DNA of 64,000 bases. Source: Elysia chlorotica. Its lineage: Eukaryota; Mollusca; Gastropoda; Plakobranchidae. The stretch is from the NCBI GenBank assembly GCA_003991915.1, contig RQTK01000080.1, forward strand, positions 96,396 to 160,395. Reading direction: 5' to 3'. The position numbers and the translations under genes are program-made. Shown piece after piece: positions 45,394 to 60,330 of this stretch; position 1 is the stretch's first letter, and each line of letters opens with the position of its first letter. Below the pieces are notes generated by a model. The model had not been told where the DNA came from. It searched no databases and was given only the letters and a program-made list of their open reading frames with translations.

Positions 45394-48300
45394 AGCTGTC
45401 AGAATCCTTGATATTGGTTAACATTTCGCAACTCACATCTGATTATTATCAGCGTCCATTTCCTATGGTTAAAACAACTCAATTTCAAGACGCTTCAGTT
45501 CACACGGGCTTCAGTTAGATTTTTCTTAACTGGTTGTTTCAATTCAAGGCATTAAGTTGTCAAGATAGCAGCTCTCCCCCTCTGCACAGAAACACACTTG
45601 TTTACCCCCTCTCAATCTTGATACCACCTCTCTCAATCAACAGAGGATTCGCCCTCTCCACACGGGCAACGACGTACAAACGCATTGTATCAAATGAATT
45701 AATAATATTCCAAAAAGATAGTACGAAACATTTCGATCCCAGCTTATTAAACTTAAATCCAGACACGATAAGCTTTTTTGTAGTATTATAATAGTTAATT
45801 GGGCAGTGAGTTTCAATGAAACGTACCCGTCGCTTATTAACTCATTAAGCTGTCATCGCCCCCTTCCTATCGCTTTTGTGTCAATTCAGTTACAAAACTA
45901 AAGATTTATCAACAGGGAACACACGCATGGAAATATTTTTAAACGGGTCTGTTTATGTCGTGCCTATATAAGAATTTTATGGAGCCGAACAAAAAGAGAT
46001 CATAATGACTGAGTAAAATTTCGAAGAGAAAGAAAAAAGAAAAAAATAACATTGTTTTTTATGAATTACATCATTAGACAAAAAATCTCGACAATCTTAA
46101 AGATTTTTTTAAAAGAAATATTGTATTGTTTATTGGCGGTTTAGTAAGGGTTTGGACACAATGCACTTCCACCGAGGTCTCTCTTTTCGACACTATTTGG
46201 AAAACAGTCGATCCTTTCCGCCGTAAAATACTGCATTGTCATATCATTCCTTTCTTTTTCTTTCGTAAACCAAAACACGCTGAGATGGCCTAATTTTTCC
46301 AATGAGTATCCTTCAATAAGTACCCCGATAGTAAAAAGAACAAATCTGTTAAACCCCACTAACTTTCAATGCACTCATAATGTACTGTAATTCAAAAGTA
46401 TAAGGTAAAAATACACAAAAAGGCCACAAAAAGTTAAAACTAAGCGATTTACTAATATAAATAAGGGATGTTAAACTAGAGAGAATCATAAAAACTGCTT
46501 TGGAGCAAAAACGAATAAATGAATATAATTTCGAGTACCCTAATTGATTTTCATTGCTCGACAGAAGCAAACAATGAATAAGGCTTAAAAGTGCATGGCA
46601 TCACACACAGCAGAAATAATTATGATAAATTGATAGATTGAAACCCACGATAATACGTTGATCTCAGTATAACAGAATAATTTTCCACCCTGTCCCATTT
46701 CGCAATTTCCTCTCGGCAGAACAGCAAGGAAAATACTAAACTGGCTAAACGTGAAACAATCAAGCCCTGCGTGGGCTTACAGTGCACATCTCCACGCGTT
46801 TGACAGGAGACAATGGTTAAAAGCAAAACGTACTCACAAAATATTGTTATATTATCTAGCTGGCACATGTGGAGGGATCGAATACCCCACCCCTCCCTAA
46901 CCCACCCAACCCACGTCTCCACCTCCGAGCCTAATTCCTTTCCAATATTAGACATGTACTCAAGTTGCGATAATGGTATGGCGATATTTTCTTCTTATGT
47001 AGCGTGGATAAAGGGGTGGCTAAATTTGACCTGTGAAATTTTGTTTTGATGCCTGCTCATGTCTTATTTTATATACTTCTTTACTCTTGTACGGCAGCTA
47101 ATAATTATTCTGGTAAGAAAAGAAGGTGAGACAACGCTTTTGAATGTCGTGGGCTTTGATATCCAGTTTTATAAACAAATTGTTTAAGACCATTTTGTTT
47201 CAAGTTTTTGGTGTAAATTGTTAAGACTCTTTAAAATCATCATACGACTTAATTTTAACAAGAGCCAAAAAGACATGATATGTTGGAAATTCAACCAAGC
47301 AAAATGACGCCAATGAAAAAAGTAATCGTAGGCTCAATTCAGCTTATTATTTAACAGTAATAATAAGATTGTAAACAGGAACGAAAGAAAATGAACAATT
47401 AATTTATTCCGCTCTCTTTATCATGCTCATTGGGTTTTCACCGATGGAAAATACGGACAGTCGTTAGTAATATCAGATTATTAGGCAAAAACATCAATTA
47501 CCCTGTAGGAGATAACGAATACGTTTGTCATCAGTCTCGTTTATTATGAAATGAGACACAAAATAGCTATTATTTATATCTTTTGCACTAATAGTATCAT
47601 TCTTATTTATAACCATATTTTCCCCATATTCCAGAACGTAATACTTTGTTTTTTGCGGGTTCGTACCGACGTATTAATAGTTAGAAACCAAACGAGAAAG
47701 GTATAGCAACAAGGCATCAGAACTACAGTCTCTTCAATCAATACCTTCGCCATCTATGATGCTGTAATTAAAAACAATTTTTTTTGACAGTTTAAAATAG
47801 TTTTGACTTACGTTGACTCGGAAAGATAGTTAAAAATTTCCACTTCAAACACTCGAGACGTTAAAATTTCTGGCTTTTTGGTCAAGAAAGAAAGTTATTT
47901 ACGAATAAGAAACAAAAAAGTATTTAATTATTTAGATACCCACTATCATAAAAAAGACACTAATCTGTTATTTTCACGAAAGATTTAATTTTATAACTGC
48001 CCGTTTAAAGCGACATCCTATTAGTAGAGAAGACGCCTTTGCAATAATAACACCCATCTACAACGACCTGTTGAAACAATCAATAAAAAGGAGTTGCTAA
48101 CCAACACTTTCGCTCAAGCGCTTTCTTTTTTGCATAGACATCGGAAACCAGCGTCCGTACCCGAAGGAGCATAGGGGAGATTAGGACACAAGCTTGACTG
48201 GAATTTTAAAACAGTGCAATTTATTGAAACCAAATTTCATTACACGGCGCGATTCGCAAACAAAAAAGATACCGTCAAGAAATCAATAACTGCCATTCCA

Positions 48301-49072
48301 AAGTGACTTGGAAGTAACACGTTGAGGATTGGTGAGAGTGAGAGACAACATGTTTACATTGTAACCAAGCGGCTTTAGATGTGGGCTGTTAAAACGATAT
48401 TTCGAACAGGATGAAGGAAAAGGTGTTTGACGGGGACGGGGGGAATGGTCCTATTATACAAAATCTGCAGCAATAATACCATTACAGATATTTCATTAAG
48501 AAAGTGAAAATTTGCCCTACTAAATATTTTTGTGCTAGGCCCTTTTTTAACAAACAGATAATATTGACCAGAAAAGTAGAGCAAAACACATTATATAATA
48601 AATGGAATCAAAAATGTGACTTTTATTTCACAACACAATGCAAGTAGTAATTTATGTAGGTCTAATATTGAAGCAATCCTAAGTCGAACTCATATTATCT
48701 AGCTCCTTTTGTCTGAATTTCTTTACGAGACAGGCAGATAGTTATATCCTGTGTTGAAAATTGTGTGCTTGATGCATCTTCTTAGAGAACTGGAAAGACT
48801 GTGATTTCACAGAAAGTTATTCCATTTTGTTGAAGAAGTGGATCACTGTCAACAAGCAGAAACGTCATAGCATCATAATTATTGTTGTCAAATGTTTTTC
48901 GTTATTGCACGTTATATCCTCTTTTAATAGCTTGAATTGCCGTTTAGCATTAAACACTCCTCTGTGGGTTCTATTGCCTGACGAGCTAACCAAAAGCTAA
49001 AGCAGAGCGCATGACTGTCTGCCAACTAAGAAACACAACTCTTCATGAAATATCATTCCCTAAAGTGTAGTA
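45392..49072. other. AT-rich DNA, no gene seen
   Basis: Short open frames (for example 46141-46359 minus and 46620-46955 minus) lack domain or splice support. No repeats of note. Confidence 0.5.
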
Positions 49073-49112
49073 GAAAATCGCGGAAATCGTGGAAATCGCG
49101 GAAATGACGTCA
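49073..49112. repeat. 9-bp tandem repeat abutting a CRE-like palindrome
   Basis: Four GAAATCGCG-like units are followed by TGACGTCA (49105-49112). The 8-mer matches the consensus cAMP-response element, but one chance occurrence in 64 kb is expected. Confidence 0.5.
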
Positions 49113-50140
49113 ATCGTCAAAGGCTACATAATAGTATTAAAAGAAATATTATGATATTATTCATAAGATCTCGCTAAGAAGATATTGCATTGGAGTTGCT
49201 GTTGCAAAACGAGGAATGATTGCAGTTGCCCTAACATCACAAATATCAATAGCAGCTCTAAAATCTATAAACAATAATTTATATTATGTTATGTAATGAT
49301 GCCGTTCCAAATTACCGATAGACAGTACAGCTAAAGTGAAAAAAAAAACAATTTCTTTAAATAATTTTTAGCACCAGATTTTCAGTAACATTGTCTACCA
49401 CCTGAAAAACACTGGGCATACAAATTATTAAGTACCTTAGATTCTGCCACAACTGTATGTCTAAAACGCTTAACTATTGGCATTCTCTTATACAATTACG
49501 ATACGTTTCTTTTCAGGCGAAGAGTATCTGTCACCCTTATGTCGTCTGTTGTCTTTATCAGCAGGTTTCATGTGTACCGGATTTTCTTGAGATTTTACCT
49601 AAATCATTTTATCACCCAGGTATATCATAATGAACCATTTAGATTATAATGATTCGATTTTAACTTAGCGATATGGCTGCGGGACGACATTTAGTTTCTC
49701 CATGTCGACGACACTGAGTCACATTTCACCATCTAAGTGGTGTCCCCCGAAATAAACCTTTGTCGCCGTCCGACATTTTACCGTTTAATTTTGTAATGTT
49801 CATCAGCCTTAAGTCATTTGAAAATTTTCTTCACCACTTGCACATTCTGTTTTGCGCCACAGAACCATCATTGCAATTAGCAAGTGCACTTTGTCTTCTG
49901 ACAATGCCCATGTCCGTTAAATGCTGACACTTCTTCATGATGTGTCTGGACAGTATGGAAAACGACAAAGGACAAAATACCTTATGAAAAAACTCTTCAC
50001 ATTAATGGTCTCAGTTCCAATATCTGAATACGTTGAGTTTTATGTGTCAAGCTATCCCCGACTTTGAAATCAGAACTGACAAAAACTCCTTAATTCATTT
50101 TCAGTAGGGACAGACACGCGCTTTTTCCATTATATTGTAG

Positions 50141-50213
50141 TCGCAAACCAGTCCTCTGCAAACTGAGAAGACAGGAGGAGCTTTTGAGGCACCGAAAAAA
50201 CCTGGTAAACAAG
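50141..50213 (+). CDS. Candidate internal exon, 73 nt
   Basis: Preceded by CTTTTTCCATTATATTGTAG and followed by a perfect AAG|GTAAGTG donor. In one frame it is open throughout (SQTSPLQTEKTGGAFEAPKK, then PGKQ), a hydrophilic, disordered-looking peptide. Length and signals are typical of an internal exon, but no homologous domain and no companion exon were found, so it may be chance. If real, a plus-strand gene crosses this region. Confidence 0.3.
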
Positions 50214-50632
50214 GTAAGTGAGTCTTGGATTTAACCTATCCTTTAGAACTTGGCGTCCCAAGACACTCCTCAACGAAATCATCAGTCATTGCAAGTAACC
50301 AAACCAACTCCAACTGAGCTTCAATTTTCTATATACTCTTTTAACGGTTTCTTTTATGTCTAGATTTGTAATTTCAACGTTGGTTTGGCATCTCTCTCCA
50401 GCCTGTCGGCTCGAGTTCATGCCTCAGGTTTCCTTTTTTTCTTTCTCAGCCAGAAAGTCACGCAATGTTTCAGCTTTTTGCCTGATGAATTACTTCCTCT
50501 TTTCGCCTTTATTTAAAGTTTGTTTGCAAATATTTAGTTTATTACTTAGTCAGAACAATGACTAGTATGCATCATTTACAGTTTCATTACACGAAAGACC
50601 CTTTGTTGTATAGCGGGATAAATGTGTCCTGT

Positions 50633-50713
50633 CACAGAATAGGCGATTTCGCCACAAGAGCAACTGGGATACCACAGGATAGGCGACTTCGCCACAAGAG
50701 CAGCTGGGATATC
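50633..50713. repeat. Tandem duplication of a 40-bp unit
   Basis: Two units, each containing ATAGGCGATTTCGCCACAAG or its ACTTCGCC variant, followed by AGCTGGGATA-like sequence. Each includes the inverted repeat GGCGA-NN-TCGCC. Confidence 0.93.
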
Positions 50714-50719
50714 AGAGAT

Positions 50720-51155
50720 TTTAGCATCTTTAATTAACAAACCTGCGACATACAGAATAAGCCCTGCAAGTTATGTTCATGCTGAATTTTTAAAAGGGAG
50801 AAATAAATAACATTTTCTATTGTCTCCTTTCTTGTAAACGACAAAAAAACGCCACATACACAGGCACGTCCAAGCTGCATGAATCCGTTCCATAGATAAA
50901 CATCAAAGATGGACAATCGCATGTAAACAATTTGCGTAGTCGTGCTGTCTTAATGTCAGTTTCAGCTTGTCCGTGTAAACATAGTTTATACAATCTTCTC
51001 AAGCAAAATTCCAGCAGTCCGTTTCCATTCATAAACAAAAAGAAAAAGAAAAACACTATGTCATTAATCAGTACAATCTATTTTTTGTATGATCTTCCAT
51101 AACAAGGAAAATCAAAATTAACTTAAATCGATTATAATTTTTCTGTAAATATATG
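50720..51155. other. AT-rich DNA, no gene seen
   Basis: No feature recognised. Confidence 0.5.
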
Positions 51156-51161
51156 ATATGT

Positions 51162-52890
<1,729 letters not shown>

Positions 52891-53105
52891 GTCTAAGCCT
52901 TCGATTCTGCGGTATTGCAATAAAATAAAAATACTTAATGACTCAAACATTCAGAATATCATCGTTTGGCAAGGTAGGAAAAAATAGTCTGTTCTAAGTC
53001 TTTAGAAGAATGCTTCTTCGTTACTGCGGTATTACAATAAAAAAATAATAATACTTAATGCCTCAAACATTCAGAATACCATTGGTTTGCAGGGTAGGAA
53101 AAAAG
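52891..53105. repeat. Tandem duplication of a 120-bp unit
   Basis: TGCGGTATTGCAATAAAATA, then ATACTTAATG, CTCAAACATTCAGAAT and GGTAGGAAAAAA recur 120 bp later with several differences. Confidence 0.9.
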
Positions 53106-54229
53106 AAATATCTTCAAACACTTCAAAATATCTCGCAGCTGCATGTTTCAACTTAGCCTGCTAATCCGTTTCCTATCTTCTATAAACACCTTGACTTTAG
53201 CAATTAAAGATTAAAAAACAACAACACAAAAAGTAATAATATGCTAGCCAACACACTCTTTGTTCAATCAGCAAGATAATAATTTCTGTTTCCCTTTGTG
53301 CGTCCTTTATTTGTATTCTTTCTCTAACCTCTTCTCGCCTCCCCTCCCCATCCGGGTCTCAAGCAAAACACACTTATACACACACATACACACTTTATCC
53401 CTATGATCCACACACACACACACACACACACACAATTTAAGCCTTTAAATAATACAATAACACTCGTGTGTCACGAAGTCTGTGCAATATGACGGCATTT
53501 TGAGCACTATTATATGAATCGATTATTTCCAAACAAGAAAGCATTAAAGCACTTCTACTAGTACAAGAATAATGGCAAGTTGGTGAGAAGAGTTATTTAA
53601 GAAAAAATGTTTTGTCTGCGCTTCCTAGAAAAAATTGCTTAAAACTAATTGTTTTACACAGGAAACATCTCGCCTCTCGAAGATTTTTTTCACTTTGTGA
53701 ATAATGGTTTTCCTAGTAAAAAATAACTGCTTCTTAAGATCAAGTCTGGTTGTATAGAGCTGTTTTAAACTGATAATTCTATCGTTTACTTTTACACTTT
53801 TTCACTGAATTATCACTGCTGATCGAGATTCACAAGTATGTGCTAATCTGCTTAACAGAAAACCATGGGGAAATATGCAAAAAGGATAAAAGAAACTTTT
53901 CAAAATATAAGAAACACGATCATTATTTCTTTAATGCTTAAAAAATGGACACATACACATAACTTATTTATACCAATCCTTGATAATACCATTCGGAGAT
54001 ATAAAAGCACCGGTTGTTAGACGTTGCTAGACATAGAGTAACATTGACATTCGCACGGAGCTCCACCGGTTCAAGCCCAAGACCGATTGTTTACATATCA
54101 TAGGATAAGTTTAATTGATCACTATGTATTCTTGTCAAGTGGGAATAACAAAGTACGTTTTTGTGTCAAGGAGTAGAACATTTAATCGAATTATTATTAC
54201 TACTTAGGATTGTGGGATTGGTAAAGCTG
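53106..54229. other. AT-rich DNA with (CA)n at 53402-53434
   Basis: Apart from the CA microsatellite nothing is supported. Confidence 0.5.
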
Positions 54230-54930
54230 AAAAAGTTAGTGATGAATTTTGAGTGTGCTAAAACTCTGTATTAGGCTTCTTCAGAAAATGTAAGTAAACG
54301 TTAGGAACTAAAAGTTTTCAGTAAGAGATACACCAAGAAGCTTATAGTACATCATTGTTAACGTTTGTTTGGTTTTCTTGTTTTTTGCTTACGCTTACTA
54401 TATGAAAACTTTTGTTTAGAACATTTTAATAAGTCATGGTCGCTGAATACGTAAATTGATCAACATGCGTTTTGTAGCATTACAGGCAATAGGCTTAGTT
54501 TTGTCTTTTTTAGTTTAAAATTAACCAAGAATTATTTTTCTAACTACGCTGCTCATTGTGCGCGCCAACATTTGCGCTCTCTAAAAACATTAATTTGATA
54601 TTTTTCTCGAAGAAAGGTCCGCAAACATCTACACTTATTAGTAGGCTTTATTAAATGGATTTGATCAGCCAACTATCGATTTGTTTGTTGTTGACGGGAG
54701 ACGAGGAAGCCGTTGCATTTGTTGTTATTTTTAAAATTATATTTTTGTTTGTTTTATTAATCCGTTAGTTTTAGGCGAATTGGAGTGAGATAAAACATTT
54801 TCATAAAAAATGTGCCTATGCAAATCTACAGTCAAAATACCATAATTTCGTAACTTTATTTTGTGTGGTTTTAGAGATTTGGGGATTAAAATTTTTGGTT
54901 CTAGCTCCATTATAATAAGACTTTTAAAAA
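54230..54930 (+). repeat. Unclassified dispersed repeat, second long copy
   Basis: Same orientation and block order as 39220-40090. It lacks the SINE-like insertion found there and has a different middle part (54650-54780). Confidence 0.62.
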
Positions 54931-56753
54931 TCTCCTTTTGCTTCGGTTACTTTTAATGTGTTTAAGATTTGTGAATGTATAAAGTAAATCATAAGTTGGA
55001 GTCTTCAAACTGTTTAGCGAAGATATAAATCATGAATCAACCTTTCTTTACCACTGGATTATCGATCGTGTTATATCATGTAGGAATAAATAAATAAACA
55101 GAATCAAGCAAACGAAAGAGTTCTAGAGATATATTAACCTGTGGAAAAATAGTTGCTTAATATGATTTGAAGGCCATGATAAATGATAAGCAATAAAAAT
55201 ACTTCATAAGAAAAAATCTTACGAGCAACCTAATGCCCACTGAGACATTATCATCTGGAATGAAATTATAAGCAATGTTAAAAGGAATTAAGAAACGGAC
55301 TTTAAAGTGGGAAAATTGGAGTTATGCAAATGAGTGATTGTAAGCACTAAATTTGATGGAGAGGACGTGAGACAACATTAGACTTCCATGCTTATAACTG
55401 TGGCGAGGATTCGATAAAGTGGGTCCCTGTTACGGGTCAATTTGTTAAATATAATTCACGATGACTCGGACACAACATCTTGTCAACATTATCAAAATAA
55501 TGTTGATACTAGAAATCTTTTATAGAAACATGACAATTTAACTTTGTCAATAAACACCCAGTCCGAAGATTAAGAATACATGTGCAACTAAAAATGTCTA
55601 GATCTAAATCAATATTCATCAATTTGTCTAGATCTATAACGGATCTAAACAACAGCAAAATAACAGCGTTCACTGCGGCAAGGTGTTTCAACACAAGCAT
55701 AAAGCATAAGCACAAAGTTTAAGCATTTAAACCATCCATATATCTATATCGCGCTCTACTGTTATGTACGGAAGACACAAGTCTTGCAATTTCTCGTATA
55801 CATTCGTGTACACTCCAGAACATTCTAGAATCGAACTTACATAATTATTAGCATTACTCACTCCGCTCTTCTATGCCAAATTAAACTTCGAGTATATTCT
55901 AGAGTCTACAAGACTTTCCCACCAAACCGCTGATTTCCTGAACAATATTCACGCCGGCGCATCTGCATAGAATAACTAAGTATTTAACTTTTTAACAGTG
56001 ACGCCCTAACTCTGGGCATTTTCAAACGTACAGAAGCAACCATATGCATACATTATTTTAATTCACTTTATATCCATTTGGATCTCTTTAAATCTTAATA
56101 GAACTGTTGACAACTGTACGGGTGATATTCTTTTAAAATGTGTATATTAAACATACTAAGGACTCTCGATTTAGAAGCAACAAAAAAGAAAAAAACAGTT
56201 TAATCTTATAGCTCGCTTAAGACCTTATTGATTGAGATAAAGTGTGGTTTTCTTCGAGCCCTAAATGCTTAAACCGCTGTTTCGACCTCATGACGACGGA
56301 CATGATAGTCACCGAATATTGGCATTCAGCGACTTTTAAGACCCACCTCCGCATCCCCCCACCCGCAGTTTCAACTCTTTAAACAAGTAAAGCACTTAGA
56401 TTTTATCTTAAGCTGAGTAAAATGTATACTAGACAAACAAAAGACACCATACCAACACCATCACGTGCTAGTATTACAGTAAGAAGAGCAGGAAGCGCTC
56501 GTTCCCCTTTTAAGCCACAATTTCAGTATCTGCTTGTTTTACTCTACTTCCGAAAGTCTTCGCTCTGCGTGTCTTATTAACTGTATCCTCACTCCTACAA
56601 AGTAACCTGTCAGTCTCCACCATTAACCCTTTTATCTTCGAAATCTTGCACCCATTCTATTCTGAAATTTTAGTAGAAATTCTTACAGGTATTTTCTTAA
56701 TTAACTGTTGATGTCAAGATTACCTTTCCACTTTTATTTAACCCATCCTAACC

Positions 56754-56757
<4 letters not shown>
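54931..56757. other. AT-rich DNA, no gene seen
   Basis: TCTAGATCT words cluster at 55590-55650. No coding evidence. Confidence 0.5.
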
Positions 56758-56798
<41 letters not shown>

Positions 56799-56803
56799 AT
56801 CTG

Positions 56804-56881
<78 letters not shown>

Positions 56882-56948
56882 AATCTATCTATCTATCTAT
56901 CTTATAAAGATTATATATATATACCCAGCGCTCTCGCCCTCGCTCCCC

Positions 56949-57000
<52 letters not shown>

Positions 57001-57001
57001 T
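56758..57001. repeat. (CT)n, (CTAT)n, (CT)n microsatellites
   Basis: CT run, then CTAT units from about 56805 to 56900, a short spacer and a second CT run with CTTT interruptions. Confidence 0.96.
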
Positions 57002-60000
57002 TATGATCATTATTATACCAATGTTGCTTTTATATTGAAAAAGAGCACTCTCTAGCAAGCTCCTTCCTCCCGTGGAATCACGTAGAGCATCAACACCTTA
57101 TTTGGAATGTAAGAACAAGGCGGGGCTTCACGGCCACTGGGGTAGCTCGGGTTTCGCGAGGGCCGCGCTCTCCCCCCACAAGGAGAATCGAATTCCTGTG
57201 AAATATCGGACCTGTTATGGTTCCGCATCCCTCAAGACCTAGTTATCTCCACGATTGAACTTATGTGCTACGATTTAGCATTGTAGTGTACTGCCGTGCA
57301 GATTTTAGAAAGAGCGTTTGTTGCTAAAGAACGAGTATGTAAATTCCAACATGAATGCAAATTAAAGCCGAATGCCAACTGAAGATTTTTAGATGTCTTT
57401 TGTTTGGGTATGAGATTTTGTACTATTTGCTAAGAACGGTTAATCTAATACGACCAGAAAACCTTCTGCGAAATCTACTACGCAATCGTTTATTCCTAAT
57501 CCAAAAAAAAAAGAAACCAACTGAGTTTCTACACTACCCAATTAATACAAAATTTTCAATAAAAAACAACAACAAACGAACAGCAACAGAAACAGCAGCA
57601 CCAGGAGCATAAAAGTTAACAAACATGTAAACTATAGTTATAAAAAATCAAGCCAAAAAGTCGCTCATTCCCCTTTCTCCAATGGAAAAAAGAAATAAGC
57701 GTGAGAAAATTGCGTAGGGTTACGAAATATATATAAACTGTAAACATTCTAAAAAAAAAACAACAACTTCAAAATCATAAATTAATCTTATTCAAACGCC
57801 TCTAATCCACATCGTAAAGATATGAATCCAACATGCGATTATTTTTGTTAAATCTTTTTGTGCTATAACACACACACACAAAACTGATGAAAAAAATCCA
57901 GCTGGTTACGGTGAAAAAATAACAATTGCAAATTAATGTTTTCCTTTTTTTATCATAAATATCTTGCCTATTTTATTCTATTTTTGTTTCAAGTTTATAA
58001 TTATGCTCTTGTCACAAAGTCGTCATTATGTGGCATCTTAGAAACATGAGTGAACAGATTTAAGAGAGAGGCAAAGTTTTCAGAATCAATGAAAGAGTAA
58101 TTGAATGCCGTGGCAACAGACACTCAGCTGATCCTAGTGTTTTTTTTAAATGTCCGGGCTTTTGAATTACGGAAAAAACTTTGGCGATAACATAAAGAGG
58201 TTGATATCTTTTTTGTTCTCTTAGTGAGGAGTGCAACGCTTTTAGTTTGGACTAGACTAAACATTCACGTTTTCTACTGCAGCTATTACTTATTCCAAAC
58301 TAAAAGGTAATTTGTACTCCAGTGTACAAGGCTAGCTAGTGAGGGATAAAAGACATACACGTTACATGCATGAAATTTAAACCCTTTTTCTTAGACATTT
58401 CAATTAATCAATGAAGTGGGTTTACTATCAACCAATAAACTATTCAGAGAAAGTGTTTTGTATTTGCCCAACGAATCCGCCCTTCCTTGAAATGATTTGC
58501 GAGAACTACAGATTGGCTTACAAACAAAAGAACGTGAACTTATGTTATTTCAATTAACTTTATTAAGCTAAATCGCCACGAAGACGCTTTAGGAACGCTA
58601 TAATGTTCATCTGGTGCCCCGTAAAAGGGAGTAAGAATTATCCTGATGTTGTGTTACAGAGCGTGAGCTGCGACCTTTAGAACAGACGGTTTCACACAAG
58701 TAGCTCTGGCTTCTCCTCGCGTGCCCCATCCATCATACAGAGAATCGATGAAACTCTGTAGGCAAACCAACGTAATAATGTATCGGAAGAGACAGTTACA
58801 AAGATTTATATCCCCCTTATCACATTGAACCCTGGACACCATTTTCGCTTAATTCCGCGTTTCACTTTATCTACGAGAAGTTAGTGCTTGTTATGGTTAT
58901 TAAGGAGCTTGGAACACTATTGGCAAAAGCATCTTTCATGTAGACTAAAATATACCGCTTGATTCTTAAGAGCAAAGGTTAAAAGGTTTATTGAGCTTTG
59001 ATAAAGAATTAAGCCTTTGCAGCTTCTTTGTAACAAACATACCTATAACGCAAAAAGATCATTTTTTCGACACTTATCGGCCCCGTATCTATTAGAAAAT
59101 GCTTTGTTTAATCGGTGTATTTTTAAATTTATTCCATTTTATTTGAACCAATGCTAATTTTGTTTTCTTCCAAATGGAGCAAGCTACGCAATCCGTATTT
59201 TCAGCTATTTTTAATATTGCACGATAGGAAAATATTTACTTTGAATGAACAAACGCAAAAACTGGAGAAACCAAAACAAAAGTTTCCATTCTATTTCAAT
59301 ACTATGATCTAACTAAGTTCTCTTTTGCAAATTTCATGAGGCCCTGTCTACGGAGCACCCTATCGTTGCTTAATTTCGACGTTCTTTAATTTCCGGCCAG
59401 AGATTATGTAGACGGCAAGCTTCGTTGGGAAGTAAAGTATCACTAGAAAGGTCGGGCGCCGTCAAGATACGAGTGGCTAACACTTGTAGGCAGACGGTAA
59501 AGAAACCTTTCTTAGCTGGAGTGATGAGATCCGTGTCCATAGTCTCTCATCATATTTCATCGATTAACATATTCGGCTTCGGAAAATTTCTCCTTATCTT
59601 TAAAACTTTGTTTAAACCAACCCTTGAGTCTCCGTCGCGACCGCTGTGATTAAACCTGCCAGGGATAGTGTAGCCGTTATGGCTTTACATAACTATCTGA
59701 TAGTTGAAGATTAAGTCTTCAATTCTTGAAGAAATCTTATCAAAAAGAATAAAGCCGTGTCCCTGAGCTTGAGTATTGCAAGACTGCGTCTAATCATGGC
59801 ATTACTATGCGGGCTGATTCTTGGTGTATCAGACATACTGCTGCCGTGTTTACACAGTCCAACACTCTGCCCCTGATTAATACCCAGAACGCGGGCTTTC
59901 ATCAGCATTAATGCCGTGATTGCCTGCACCCAACGACTCCCAACATAATTAGTCATGACAAGAGATAGTCAACACATAAGTAATCAATATTTTCGTTCTC

Positions 60001-60003
60001 TAC
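57002..60003. other. AT-rich DNA with a GC-rich patch at 57110-57190
   Basis: The patch contains clustered CpGs (around TTTCGCGAGGGCCGCGC). It may be a promoter or exon, but no frame or splice signal supports a gene. Confidence 0.45.

Positions 60004-60330
<327 letters not shown>

Noticed and set aside
54005..54095. GGTTCAAGCCC resembling a tRNA B box
   Set aside because: No A box at the right distance and no cloverleaf pairing; likely chance.
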